Origin: Pyrocephalus nanus
Lineage: Eukaryota; Chordata; Aves; Passeriformes; Tyrannidae
Length of the DNA: 64,000 nt
Direction of reading: 5' to 3'
Assembly: GCA_038380795.1 (NCBI GenBank)
Contig: CM076271.1
Coordinates: 17,685,001 to 17,749,000, forward strand
In this document: positions 37,451 to 51,104 of the stretch, piece by piece
How positions within the stretch are numbered: the stretch's first letter is position 1
How the letters are laid out: each line of letters opens with the position of its first letter
Position numbers and translations under genes: made by a program
The notes under the pieces: generated by a model
Databases searched by the model: none
The model's input: the letters and a program-made list of their open reading frames with translations, nothing else
Told to the model about the DNA's origin: nothing

Positions 37451-40400
37451 ATAGGCCTGGTTTGTTATAAATCCTCCATGCCCATTAACCTCTGAACCTC
37501 ACTGATGATATCTCTTCCGAGCTAAATTGCCTGTATTTCCAGACATTTGTTTGTTCACTTAGAGGTCTGTTGGCAGAGGGAGGGGGAGGACAGCCCATTG
37601 CTGAATAGGTCTCATGGATTATAAATGAAAATTCTTTCGCTCCTTGTAAGATGATGCTTTGAGGCCTGTAGCAAATGGACAGCTTGAGTTTATAAGCCCA
37701 CAGGTGGAAGCCAACAGTAGAAAGTTAATCACACTGATAACAAAAATATCCTGGCAGCACAGTGGGAGAGATGGATCCATCCCCACAGCTGTGTCCTACC
37801 CAGTAAAACCTCTGTGCCAACACAGGAGGTCACCTGCTGTCACTGCTCTTGCTGCAGCAGCATGAGAGGCTGTGGGGCCAGGACACTGCCCTGCAGAGCC
37901 AGGGAAGGCAACAGAGCCCCTGGAATAGACCAGAACAGGGACACACTCCTGTCCAAGGGGCACTGACAGAGATGGGGCAGAGGGAAAACTGCAGGTCCAG
38001 TTGGTGCTCTCGGGAATTTTGTTCCCATTATTGCTCAGGAGCAAGAAATCTGCTGATCCCATAGGCTTGTGTGCAAGCCACAGGCTCTGCCCTTTGGGTG
38101 GCTTTGCATAAAGTCTGACCATGGAGATACTGAAGATGAAACCCCTTTAACTCTCAGTGGCTCCCAAACAGCCTCCAGCAGGACCTACCACGCAGTTTCT
38201 TAATAAACATGGCCCTAGCACATCCAGGAGGCCTTTCAGCTCATTGAAAACATGCTGAACAGTATTTCCAGTATCCTGACTTTAAAATAAAACCTTGGAA
38301 GCAGCAAGAGTGCTGGCATTTCCAACACAGACCTCCTGTCTTCATTACTGTTCTACATATTTAAACTTATAGTTCCAAAATAACGTTTTACTTCCATACA
38401 TCATTACACCCATTTAAGCATGGCTTCCATCTGATCTGCCCTGGAGCCAATTCCTCAGTCTTTCCTGCTTGCCATGGGTGTGGGTCCCCAAAAGCTGCAG
38501 GTGGTGGGAACAGGAGCAGCTCCCCAGATGCTCTGGCATGCTGGACCCCACCTCCCAGCCTTTACACTAAGGACATCCTCCACCAGCCATTGGTGGGCTT
38601 GTAGAGATGATCCCCGGCTTTCTGATCCTACCACCTGTTCCATGGGAACAGGTATGGAAAAGCCTTCTAGATGGAATACTCATGAATGATGTGGGACCTT
38701 TTCTACCTGGGGTTTGTCACACTCTGCTCTGACTCATATTAGGGGCTTCCCAGCTAATTTTCACGTCCTGGTTATAGTTCCTAAATCCTCTGGACCAGTC
38801 ACTGGGCCCAAGCCAAGAGCTGCAATGAAAAGTGTGGGTCATGTGCCCCCCATAAACACTTGTACAGCTGCAGCAGTAGCAGGGGCAAACATCTTCCCAG
38901 GAAAGAATTAAACAGTCTGGGGAGGGGTTTTACATAGCAGAGGAGAGGAAGGTCCAACAATCCATGATTTTCTAGATCATTCATGTTTTTCCTGCTCTCT
39001 CAGTAACAACTCCTGATTTCCATGGCAACCCTCACATGCTTCAGTGTGTGGTACTTTTTGCTTATGTGGAACACTGTTCCCACTTACTGGGATGACCAAG
39101 CTCTCCAAACAGCAAACAGAAAGCTCCCAGCACAAACACTCCACCATCTCCATCCTACTGTCCTGGACGTGCATTTGCACATTCCCCAGTGTCTGGGAGA
39201 GGACAGTATCCACCAGGATATACACTACTGTCTGCTCCCCATCCAAGAGCTCATTTTAAACTTGGCCATGGTTTCTATTTTAATCCCACGCAGACATTTT
39301 TGGAAACACTTACTAAACCATTAACACATTTATATGAAAGGAAAGATGGTGATTAGCATTTCCCCCCATCACTTCTTTTTGTGTCAATTTTTTGGCTCAC
39401 AGGCTGCAGCAGAACGTGGTTACAGCCATGCACACAACTCTAGTGGGTGTGAATTCCTTCACGGCATAAACTTGATTTACCTCTGCCTCACTTTGCTGTT
39501 CCTCCATTTCTATACACACTATTTTACCAACACTCCTGTGCTTGCAATAAGAGGAACACCACAAGCTTTACTCAGAGGCCAACATGAAAACTTCGTCTGG
39601 GTTCAGTGTGGGTTTTTTAGCAGGCTGTGTTAATGGTTCATTAAGACAGTTGATGTGCCTGTCTGGCCCTTGTGTGTCTGCTTTCTACACCTTTTGAGAT
39701 GTTTTCCTAAGTAAGAATGATTTCCAACATAAAGCAGCAGCAATTAGTACATTTATTTATTTTACTGTGACTCACACCACAACACTGGCAGTCTCTAATG
39801 GTCAAGGCACAGAAAAAATAAACAAAGTCCACTTGAGCTATCTTAAATTTATCCCATATGATGGGTCAGAGGAAAATCAAGGCTGCTGTTGGGATCATAT
39901 GTGTAAAGATGGAGCCAACAGGGCTGCAGATTAGCACAGAGAAGAGGGTTGGAGAGTGATGCTAACAAAGGGCAACTGCTTAGAGCTGGGGAGGTGCCCC
40001 AGCCAGAGCCTCCTTCCTGAGGTTTATTGTCCAGTTGCATTTTTTTCTTCACTGCACTAAAGTCTCATTTGACACTTGCTAGCATTCATCAAGGAGCTGC
40101 ATCCGTCATGGACATGGTACCTGTGACTAAGGAGTCACAGACATGAACCAGGTGCTTCATCAGGAGACCACAGAGGAGGGCATGACATGAAATTCTGCCC
40201 AAAATGAGAGCACAAGTGTTTCTTTGGGTAAAGATGACTCTGATTATATCCCACAGCCAAACTGGCTTGGCTGACACAGCCACATCTATCACCTATGAAT
40301 TTAGAATAATGAAGTTATGCATCTTACAGGGGGGGTTTGAATTTCTCTTGGTTTTTGTGGGCTCTTAGAATTTCCCTAGTAGAGGTGCAGATCACTGGGT

Positions 40401-41245
40401 ACTGAATTCCCAACAACAGGCTTGTGTCACTTAGTTGTGTTCTTAGTCTGCTTTGAAGTTCCCCCACGTCCTGCTGGGCATGGAGCTGGGGCAGCCTCAG
40501 ATTTCTGCTTCCACCACCAAACTTGGCTTTTCTTAGACTTCTGACTCTAAAGGAAGGTCTAAAAAAAGCATCTACCCACATCTCCTGATATTAGCACTTG
40601 CCTGAGGTGCTGGGACATTGATATTTCCAAGAAAGACACACCACACTCAATTGCATCACAAATGTTCACAGAGGACAAAACCTTAACTCTGACATGGAAG
40701 CTTCATCAAAATAGTCTCTCACAATCCTGAGACATCTTTGTCACAGCCAATATCCCCCTTCCCCCCCAAATTTGAGTGGGAAGAGGTGTTTCCATACAAA
40801 GCCTACTTCCTCTGCTTTCTGCAGGAAAGAATCTAATCACTGCTGAGACAGCAGAGCCATCAGTATGGAGCTGGGAGCTCCAGTCCCCTCACAGGGCAAT
40901 ATATTGATTAAAAACTCAAGGCCTTTCCCTTGACTTACAGCAGCCATCAAAATAAATAAAAGCCAGCTCATTTTCTAAAAAGCAGCTCTCAACATCTCCC
41001 ATTTGCTCCCAGGCCTGAATTTCCACCTGCATCTTTTGACAAGCTGCTCCCATGCTGTTCCATTGGGAACTGTGTGGCTTCCCACCTTCCTTCAGGTCTG
41101 TTCCATGACACTGGGGGACATTTCGCATACACCAGTGATCCTCAGAGCTCCACAGGCAAGGAAGGACCATGTCAGAGGCTGAACTTCAAGGAAGAGGTAT
41201 AAACAAACCTAAGGATCACACAAGAAATTGTAGCTTCTTCATGAT

Positions 41246-41256
41246 GGGGGGGGGGG
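41246..41256. repeat. G11 homopolymer
   Basis: Eleven G follow TTCATGAT and precede CTGGGAGATGGG. This is a simple repeat with no associated element recognised. Confidence 0.9.
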
Positions 41257-42669
41257 CTGGGAGATGGGCGAGTCAACATGCTGGAGGTCAGCTCTGTTTA
41301 GATGAGAGTCAGTAGGGCAGCCAGCAAGTGCTGCTGCAGATATAGCCGACAAAACCTCGTCACAACACATTTCTTAGGCAGAAAGGAGTCACTCAGGTTT
41401 ACTCTGGCATTCAGGCAAAGAAACGTGGGGAGGTGGGTCCATGTGGCCTCCACGAGCACGTGAGGCTCCAGAAACACGGGAAGAAACCTCACGAGCTGGA
41501 GAACAGAGATGGGATTTTGGAGGTGGAAGTCCTCAGTGTGTTACCACCAGCTGCAGGTGGTCACCATATGAGCAAGCAAAAACTCTGCCTGCGAGCAGAG
41601 CGATGACAGGTCCTCGGCCACGAGGAGTTTTCTCCAAGATGCACTTAGGCATCTGCTCTACATTAACATTGTTTTACTTAAAATGAGCATTTGGGAGATA
41701 TTGAAGCAGGTAAATGGCTGCACCCAAGCATAAGGAAGAGGGCACTGGTAAGCAGATGTGGAGACACTTGTCAAGTTGGATAAAGTCAGTCCCATCACCA
41801 GGATAATCAGCAGAGCACACTGTGGACTCTGCCAGGGGACACGAAGAGCAGCAATGGCTCAGGTCAGCAGCACAGGTTACAATCATTGCAGAGAAATGCT
41901 GAGTAGTGAGGAGTTGCAAGAGTTTTGAAGAACTGGAATAAAGAAATGAGAATTGTTGGTCTGCTTGGAAACAGTGGAACCCAGCCTTTATAGCTTGGAA
42001 GGAAGAGTCCTTTGTTTTCATGGATAACAGTGCACATGACTTACTCTCTGTGGTTAAAACTTTTGCCAGCTCAGCCTGTCTGGGAAAGGGTCATGAGCTG
42101 CTGTACTCAGCCCTGGCTTGCCTCAATGCTCTGCAATATCTGAGTTAATTTTTAAAACCCTGTTAAAAAAAGCCCAAATTAATAAGTACACTGTTCAGGC
42201 TCAGATAATACCCCAATGTGACCAGTAACTGTGCAGATGAATGAATGAGACTCAGGTAGGAGAGAGAACAGCTTCAAAGGCTGAGGGGTAAGATGTATGC
42301 AAACACCTAATAAATATGACAAAAAACCCCATTAGACCAAGAAGAGCTGACTTGACCTTGAGGCTGAGGATGCAGGAGGAATCCACTCATGTGGCTGAGG
42401 CAAAGGGGATGGAAAAGCAGGCAAAGAGTTTCCTGAGGGCCAGCACTGAACAACAACTGAGGCAGTCAGGGCAGGGCAGCAGCACAGCTCATCCTCAAAG
42501 CCCAGAGTGGGTTTGTTCCTCTGGATGTGTCCAGCCAGAGGCAATTACTCCTGTCATCCACCAGTACTCCACACCAGTGGGTCAGACAGGTAAAGACTAA
42601 ACCTTTTGTCCAAGACAGAACTTCAGCCTTGTGAACCCGTCACAAGGGGATGGATCTGAGCCTATGGAA

Positions 42670-42742
42670 AGTCACAGAACCACAGAATGGTTTGGGTTGG
42701 AAAGGACCTTAGAGACCATTTTATTTCAACACCCACTTTCAT
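42670..42742 (-). mobile_element. CR1 LINE 3'-terminal fragment
   Basis: The + strand reads AGTCACAGAACCACAGAATG, GTTTGGGTTGGAAAGGACCT and TAGAGACCATTTTATTTCAA, the antisense 3' end of the common GGTTTGGGTTGGAA type of CR1. Similarity fades after about 75 bases. A later CCAGCCTGAACCAC near 42770 could be a more internal CR1 piece left after a deletion, but that alone is too short to claim. Confidence 0.9.
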
Positions 42743-43753
42743 AGTCCCCTACTGTAAGTCTTCTGATTTCTCCAGCCTGAACCACAGGACTGAATGGCAG
42801 TCCCAGTCTGCTCTTTTTCAGAGGCCAGGGCACAGGGATTTCACATACATGTTTTAGTTCAGGTTTTCCTCTCATTTCTTTAAGAGACTTAATGCCTTCA
42901 ATGCTTAGATTCCAGGACTTTAATGGCTTTAGCTCTGTTTCCTTCTTTCCTGCTCTGCATCTAATACTTCAGCCCATAAATCTCTGCAAGCACACAGCAC
43001 AAAAACAGATAAGAAAAGCTGTATAGCCATAAAACATGCTGGAAAGAACCAACATAAAACCCACCCAATACAAGGATTATAACCAAAGGAAGAAGAGACA
43101 GAGAAAGCCAGATTAAGCATTGCTGTCAAAGTTTAAGTCTCAGAGATGATGTTATATGATAGCTTAATTAGGCCACAATAGATCTTAATCAATGATGTAT
43201 CATTCCACTGGCGGAAAAGTTTCAGAAGAGGACAAGCTGATTTGGGGAATTTTTTTGCAAATATGGTGCTGTATTAACTGTTGAGATTCCCCCCCTCCTC
43301 ATTTCTCACATCCCTGTACACCTCTCCTCTACTAGGGATGCACATTTGGGAGGGGTCAGATGGACCCATCTCCTTTAAGGAGAATGTAAATGCTCATGCC
43401 CGTCCCATCAGCCCTCCTCTGGTACAGAATGCATGCAAAACCTCACCAGGCATCGCCCTCAGCATCTGTGCAATGATGACACAATTAACATGAATAACTA
43501 TTCCACTCCATAGACTTAGTCCTTTTCCTCCTGGGTAATTATGAACTTTCTTCCCCTCCCCAACACTCATTTCAAACCCTCGAGGGTAATATGCAGTCAG
43601 CTGATTTTGCATTTATCTCGGTTCTATTTGTTTGACACATTTCAGGCAAGCTCCACAAAGCCAAAACCTCCTGCTCGTTAATAACATTCACATCACCTCC
43701 TTCTTAGCTTCTTTAACATGCTGCTTTTATTTGGTCTAATTGCAACTCTCAGC

Positions 43754-43765
43754 GTGATTAATCAC
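43754..43765. promoter_or_regulatory. Homeodomain-type palindrome
   Basis: GTGATTAATCAC is a perfect 12-base palindrome made of two back-to-back GATTA half-sites, the form used by some paired- and bicoid-class homeodomain dimers. It also resembles an HNF1 site lacking the central spacer base. It sits in an AT-rich unique stretch of about 43.66-43.80 kb. Confidence 0.3.
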
Positions 43766-44076
43766 AACATTTTTTTTTGCGGGGAGCTGGGGAATTTGAT
43801 ATCCCTGTCCTCATATGGATCTGATCACATCCATGCTGAGAGTCCAGGCACGCTTCCTGCAGTCTTAATGTAAGAGCTTAGTGTCAAACAATCCTCCTTG
43901 GCCAGTATACACTAATTACTAGTGCTGCTATGTTCACCCAGGTACCAAGCAGGGATTAAAGATCAAAGGTAGATAATATGATCCCACCCTGGGAAATAAA
44001 GTTTTCATCTTAAAAATGTCTTCTTGCACGTAGGCTTGCTTCTCAGTCAAACCTCCAGACTAGATAATTTACCAGG

Positions 44077-44131
44077 TAGAATCATAAAATCATTTAGGTT
44101 GGAAAATACCCTTAAGATCAACCAATTCAAG
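44077..44131 (-). mobile_element. CR1 LINE 3'-terminal fragment, eroded
   Basis: The + strand reads TAGAATCATAAAATCATTTA, GGTTGGAAAATACCCTTAAG and ATCAACCAATTCAA. The order AGAATCAT-AAAATCAT-TTAGGTTGGAAAA-CCTTAAGATCA is that of the antisense 3' end of CR1 copies carrying 'TTTAGGTTGGAAAAGACC'. Only about 55 bases can be assigned. The sequence to the right is not recognisable. Confidence 0.8.
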
Positions 44132-45440
44132 GCTGGAAGTTTAAAGAACTAAAATTACACCCAGGAAGACCCTTAATCTAAGGGGCTGAGCCTCCTTGGA
44201 GAGAGGCTGAAGACAGATGGTAAAAAGCACTGTGGAGAGCAGGTTCAGAATTAACCTGTGCTTCTTACACACAGGAAGACAAACATCACCAAAGAAGCCT
44301 CCTCAAAAACAAGTTTGATGCTTGCAATGGTTACAGCTTTGATTTTTTCTTTTTTTTTTTCATTTTGCAGTGCTACTGATGAAAAGTTTTTAAATCAGAA
44401 ATCTTTTTCTCACAGAATTTAGTAGCAGAGCTCCCATGGATTTTAAAGAAACATGAAGAGCGTCAGTGTACATTTCTGAAGCATCATCTGGAGGTCATAC
44501 ATTAATATTTGAAGAAGGCACAACCTTGCTTCCCACTGTACTGGGAGGAGCAGCACAACTGCAGTTAGCTTCTCCACTGCAGGCTGAATTTTCAACCAGT
44601 GACATAGCGTCTTACCCAATTTCCACCTTCCAAAATCCCCTTTCCTCCTCTCAAATCACCTGGGGAAAGGGCCCCAGCTATTTCCCAGGAATGGATTTTC
44701 CTTCCCTTGTCCTCCCACCGAGACAGACTGTCAGACCAGATGAAAACCACACGGACACCAACAGCATCTCCTACTCATTACTCTCCCAGGCTGTCCGTGT
44801 GCCACATCACCTGCTTTATAAAGCCTTTTAATTGATTGGTAAGGGCCCAGTGATTATCACCTACTCAAAAAACACTATATGAAAGAAGGGGCTTAACTGT
44901 TGGCTCCTACTTGGTGGACCCGGAGTTTCATCTTTTTCCCAGTGATCCCCTACAAGTGCCATTCCCCTTTCGGTGCTTGACCAGATGTTACCACTAGGAT
45001 GCTGAAAGGCTGAGAAGGCAAAGAGCTAAATTTGGGATTCAGGATGGTGTGTGAAGGGGCAAAGGGCCCTTTGACAAGAGGTGGGAGATAAATCAGGTCA
45101 GGTACCCCGTATGGCACACATGGAGGGGTGCTGGGTCACAGCACGGGCAGGGAGTTGTGACCTCCCCATGTGAGCGTCCATGAAGCTGCCTGGTCATCCA
45201 CAGGGATAAATGATCCCTGCTCCAGCCAGCAGTCACTGACCACTGCATCAGGAAAGGTGACAAGTGTGCAGTAATGGGATGTGATGCTTCTAAAATCCTC
45301 CACCTAAAAAAATCTCTTGTTGTTTACTGAGCATTTCTCACACACACACACAAGTCTGCAAATCTCTGTAGCCCTGACAACAGGCAGCACAAAAAACAGT
45401 ATCTCTGGGCATAAGGTATTCAGCCAGTGACAGGCCTCCC

Positions 45441-45463
45441 AAAAAAAAAAAAAAAAAAAAAAA
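45441..45463. repeat. A23 homopolymer
   Basis: Twenty-three A follow CAGGCCTCCC and precede GGAAATACAGG. No recognisable retrotransposon body lies upstream. It is treated as a simple repeat. Confidence 0.95.
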
Positions 45464-48159
45464 GGAAATACAGGCTCTGAAAAGCCCCCCAGAGCAGAGG
45501 ACGGCCCTGCCAAAACCAACACCTCACAATTTCTCACTTAGCTGGCCTCTGCTCCGATGCCTTTTCCAGGTGCCCAGCTCCCAAACTCCTCCCCCACACA
45601 CAATCTTTAAACAAGCTTTGACTGTGACAAACAGCCCTGGAAAAGCATTGGTGCTCTGAAATCACGTCACTTTGTTTGTGCACTTGAGTTTTTTAAGGAA
45701 AAAAAAAGACTCTCCTCCCCTGAATATTTAAAACCTCCCACCTAAGTCACCATTAATATTCTAAAATACTCTTAAGCTGCATTTGCACAGGTGTGCACTG
45801 TGGTGCTCTTGGACCATTACTTGTAGAAAGGCAGAATCCGCAGAACTTGCATCACTTCTACCAAAATAAACCCAAAATATCTACAAACAAGGTAATCAAC
45901 ATTATCTGACGATGACAAATAGAAGGATTTGTAATTGTAACTTATTATCCGACCATAGCCGTCCTCCAAGTTCCCCATTTTGATCTGCCAGGGGTGGCAC
46001 GAGCCATGGATCTCCTGTTGATACAGGTGATCTAGAGGGGTTAATGGAAGGTTTTGTCTCAGCCACACCATCCCTGTCACTCACAGCAAAACACACGCTC
46101 AGAGCGAAGCGGGAAAATCAGCCAAGCCTGGGACTTCTTTCCCTGCTGCACGTTACGCTACACACAGTCAGAAAATCTATCAAAGCACACGCCTGAGCAG
46201 CCTGTTTCAGCTTTTAATGTTGCTTAATATAGACTTCTGAGGAGTATCTTCAGTTCAGACACGGTAACTTGAGAGCACAGCGTGAGCGTTACACGCAGAC
46301 AGCTTTGAAACTCAGCAGTAGGCACGGGGAAGCAGCAGAGCCCAGACCAGCACAGTCCCAGCCAGATGGAGAGCTCTGCCAGGCAAGTCCCTTGTCTGCC
46401 ACCTCCCTCTATCCCCAAAGGGCCTTGTGCCCCTTTGAAAAGGGGCAGGAATGCACCTGTAGGCACACAGCGTGTCCTTGTTCCTGCCACTCACCCCATT
46501 CTGTGGATTTTTCTTCCCCTCTAATCACCCAGCCAAGCACATTCTCAGGGTAGTCGTGTCCAGAAAGGAGCAGAGGCAGCAGCAGGAGATACAGCATTTA
46601 CAACATAATACAGCAAATTTGGCACCAGGTGAAGGCACTAGATGTACACTGAATGCTGCTGTCCATACAACCTAAAAACATCCTAAAGAGACACCAGCAA
46701 CCATCCTTCCCTGGATAAACATGAGGGCCAGGATAGATATAGAACACTGAGAGGATTTCCTCGTGGAAAAGCACAGACCATACACCAAATTTAGCTTTCT
46801 TCAGCTCAGCATAAAAAGAACCCAAACAAAATACCCAACACATCCTTCCTCATCACCGGCAACCAGCCCACAGGGCTTCTGGCAGATTTGGGATTAAAAA
46901 GCCCACAAGCAGCATTTGTGTTTCTCACTGATGGAGATGTGCACCATGTCCAGGGTCACACCAGCATCAGATGCAGTCACTTGTGAACAGAAAAGATGCT
47001 GAGCACTGCAAAGGGAGCAGAGTACACAGTTTGGGGGGAAACAAGGTATTGTTATCTGCCCCCAGCACACCTCAGAGATTCTTGAGCCTTTTTGTGAAAT
47101 ACAAGGACTCAAGGCTGTGTTCGCTGCAAGTTGAAAGACGAGAAGAAACTCCCATGATAACAGGGATGAGCAAACCCGGTTTCCAATCCTTCTGCACGCA
47201 TCAGAACCTTACCCAGCAGCAAAAACACCAGCAGTTTACACCAGTTTGGCACAGCACTTTAGCTGGAGTCCCACAGGAGCTGGTATGGTTTGCTCCATCC
47301 TGGCACACGTTCAGACCATCCATTCACCTCCCCGTGACTCACCTCCCGCTTCTTCCCTTCCTGGGGAGTTCAAGGGAAGTTGAATCTTCTCGGCGATTAG
47401 CACATCAAGCAGTCGTTTCTGTCCAGCTTCTGCTCTTATCACTAGTCCATTTCCTAAAAACAAGAAGGAGGAAAAAAAACCCATCAGCAAGCCACAATCT
47501 GGTTGTTCTCTGTTCTCCTTAAAATATTAACTAGACATTGACATACTGGAGTACTTGCTGCAGGAAACCTGCTGCGATTGGGGATAACCGGGACATTACA
47601 GCGGGCTATGAATCAACTCAACTGCAGAGGCTTCAAGTCCTTTTGCTAGGCAGGAGTGAAATATGCTCCCTTACAACCAAGTGACCATTTCAGTATTTTT
47701 TCCAGTTATCTCCAGAACATTTATTAGATTAGGAGGTTTTATTTATGGACTCTGAAACTTTGCTGTTTCCCAGTGAAGCGGTTGTTATCTGTTTAATGTT
47801 CCTTTTGTTCTTCTGGACATTTGCATTTATTTATTTTGATTCATTGCTGCAGAAGTACCAGGCTCCAAGTACCTGCAGTTCTAAATGCACTCACAACACA
47901 CACGTCTTCAACATTTAAAATAACTTTCCTCTAGAGCCAGAATATCTCCGTTCCCAGGTGAAACCTGAGCATCCTGGGATCAAAACTGCTGCCACCTGAC
48001 AGCTAGCACTAAACTTTCAGGAGCAGTTGTGCAAACCTGTGCAAGATGCTTCACAGTTTGTCACATCTATGGGAAAGTCAGAGCTTGTTACTACTGATTT
48101 ATTTAGATATTTAGATAAATATCAGAAAACTCCGTAGATAGGGCTTTGTTTCTCCTGTG

Positions 48160-48275
48160 CCTTATAAATATAAATGATTATATTCTAAATAAATAAAAAT
48201 ATATGACGTAGATATTTTATAAAAATATTTTTTCATATGTTTTCTACATATATATTTTTATATATATATATAAAC
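48160..48275. repeat. AT-rich low-complexity region
   Basis: Nearly pure A/T sequence with short TATAAATA-like words, ending in a TA dinucleotide run at about 48260-48272. It is probably a simple AT-rich tract. Nothing else was recognised in it. Confidence 0.85.
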
Positions 48276-51074
48276 TTGGGATGTTATTTACCCCCCAAAT
48301 AAGCCCAACCCACCCAAAGCTGGCCTTGCTAGCAGGGAAATTTCACCTTCTCCTCTGTCTCTGCCCATGGGCAAGGTTAAAAGTCACCCATGTGCCTTCA
48401 AGTGATCTGAATTTAGGACTGAATGCAGATTCTTTTTTTGCCTCTACCCAAGCCCTCAAATCCAGATGAGATCTTAAATTAAATGGCCAGTTTCAGGCTG
48501 ATGCAAAGCACAGCCCGAGCTGCAGGCTGGGGATCTGAGCAGGACCAGGGCCCGAGCAAACAGAGAGCCCACTGTGCTCCTGCCAGGAACAAAACCAGTG
48601 TGGAGCAACCTGCCGAAGGAAACCAGGCATGGAGAAAGTCCCCACCCCAAAATATCAGATTTCAGCTTTTGGTGGACTCAGATGAACGTGCAACATAAAG
48701 CTGAGCACTGGTCACCAACCCTACAGCCTTCAGGAGCAGCTTTCCTTGGAACAGATGTGGTGAGGGTATGGGCACTCTGATGTGCTGACTTCCCCAAGTG
48801 CCAAATGTACAACACCTCTTGTAACATATATTTTGCATTTCATAGATATTTTTAATGCCTCTCTCAATTGGGAAAACATATGGAACCAAATAATGCACGA
48901 GCAAAAGCAACAGATATGACATGGGATTTGCAAGTTTTGGTGGAATTTGGGTATAAACTCTGGGGACCTTTGAAATCAAAGTTGTTTTAATTAATTAACA
49001 CAACCAATGGATTTGGAGCAGCCCTGTAAAACATATAGAAACTCAATATATCAGGCTTGTTTTGAAGAGGGGTTTTTCCCCCCCCTGGAATGACTACCTG
49101 TGGTTCAACAGATGGTCATTTGGAGAAACAAGCAGGAAAAGGAAGACACAAGAGCTTTTCCCCCTTTCCCCAGACTCCAACATCAGGGGAAAGCCAACAC
49201 AAGGACAAGGATTTCCAGGAAACTGGGATGTGCTGGAGGCTGCTGGTCACCACCCACACACAGAAAGGGCATCTGGGAAAGATATGGTGGTGCAGGAGGG
49301 CTCCCCACAGGGTGAGCCAGGAAAGGGGCAACCCAGCAAAGCACACTGAGGGATGACAACACGAGGTAAGACTGTGACAGCAGCCTCTGCCTTATGCTAA
49401 CAGCTCAAAGGCATATTATCCACCAAGAATTCCACCTGGAAAACAACTAATAAAGTAAGTCAGGATATTCCCCAGCGGGGGAATTAGGGCTAATGAGCAA
49501 AAGGATGCTTTCCCTGCCCATTTCAGACTGTGAGCACAGGCAGGAGCTGCTCACTGGAAGTTTTACATTTACCACTGTGTTGGTCTCTGAATAAAAAACC
49601 CTGCAGGTTGCTCAAATTTCTGTGTTGATGGCACTGAGCATCACCCCACTGCACGAGGAGCTGCTGCCCTGACATCCACAGCAATGCCACTGGGACCACA
49701 GCCACAGGAACCAACCTGGGACCCTGGGGACACTAAAGGGGCAGAACATTACAGCAGAGGCACATTAAACCTCAGCACTCGGTAGCCATCATCCCACTTC
49801 ACAGACAGGACACATCTCCTGCTTTTCAGGCTCTCTAAGAGCTTTTCCTATCTCCAGCAGCACACCAGGCATGCAGCAGGGCATCCACCATAAACAAAAT
49901 CATCCTCAGCTGTGACGATACCTGCTCTGCCTTTGTTGACTCTAAATTCTGCTTTTGAAGACAGCAAGGAAAGAAAACATGAAGATACAATCCTGCTGCT
50001 ACACTACAACTATCCCTTTTTTTCCCTGGCTTATCTCACTTTGCATATGTAAAGAACTACAGGCAGGACAGCTCTGAAAGTGAACAGACACCAGAACTTC
50101 CCCTCAAAATCTGCGGCCAGCATGGGCAGTTTTCGTTCAATCAGCAGCAAGTTTCCAATCCGTGCCCAAAGCAGGGAGGCTGGGGACCACTGCTGGCACT
50201 AAGGATCAGGAGGATCTGCTGCAAAGCTTTAGCTCTGCCACGGTTGGTGATGGCTTTGGGATCGGTGCACAGCCCAGGTCTAGTCTGGCAAAACACTGCT
50301 GGTCCTCAGGCACCTCCTGAGCAGGAACCTCACCATAATCATTCTGACAAAACCACAGAATGGGCATAAAATCCTTCACTTAAAAAAATAATTTTTTTTT
50401 AAAATCCCCCCAATAAAAACACAAAGGACCTGCTTTTGGACCCATTTTAAAAAGGAACAGCTTTTACAACGTGAATAACATGGCTTTAGGAGAGACCTGT
50501 GTACAGAAGGATGGGACTGAGGCTGTCAGAAATGCAGATGGTGAAGGAAAGCGCCTGGAAATGAGCTGTTCTCCATGTTCAACATTTCTCCAATCATTTT
50601 CATATTAGCATATCTCTAAGTGCATATAATTTTCACATCAAAGAGTAATTTTTTAGGTATTTAAAAAGAAGAAAAAAAAAACCCAACAAAAAAACCCCTA
50701 GGATTGAAGTAGAGAATAATTTCTTTCCTGAAGTCTTTCAAGCAGCTCCTCTCTATGACATGACAGAAAAATTACAGAGGAGACAAGTGTTTAGAAAACT
50801 CTTCCCTGGAATTCAGATTATTCTTCAAGCACACAATATAAAAAGGTTCAGCCAAACTGTGACTGGAAACGTAAAGAAAGTCCTGGGAACACCGAGGCAC
50901 TAAATTCAGTATTTTGACCCTGGAGCAACCTGCATCCTCTGCCCCTTGCTTAGGGGCTGAAATGATCAGCATTTCTGAGCTTCTGGTGGGAGGGAAAACT
51001 GGAGACAAGTTTGAGGCTCTCTTGTCTCCCAGCAGTCCTTCCTGGGTGGGGTGGTCCCCATGCAAAACCCAAGA

Positions 51075-51104
51075 GTGTGTGTGTATATATATATATATAT
51101 ATAT
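51075..51104. repeat. (GT)5(AT)10 microsatellite
   Basis: Five GT units run directly into ten AT units with no interruption. This is a compound dinucleotide repeat, likely length-polymorphic. Confidence 0.97.

Larger units (their letters stand above)
33540..42665. other. Unique non-coding DNA with simple repeats
   Basis: It holds an octamer at 33635, the A42 tract, a small CpG cluster at 34.03-34.25 kb, an AT-rich segment at 35.0-35.2 kb, the E-box palindrome at 35.74 kb, the pyrimidine tract and TG repeat at 37.2-37.5 kb and a G11 run at 41.25 kb. No gene is recognised. The longest open frame is 136 codons, inside the CpG cluster. Confidence 0.65.

Noticed and set aside
46971..47522. Longest open frame, 183 codons, + strand
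   Set aside because: No recognisable domain, signal or family. The length is in the range expected by chance in 64 kb on six frames, and there is no CpG island or promoter beside it.
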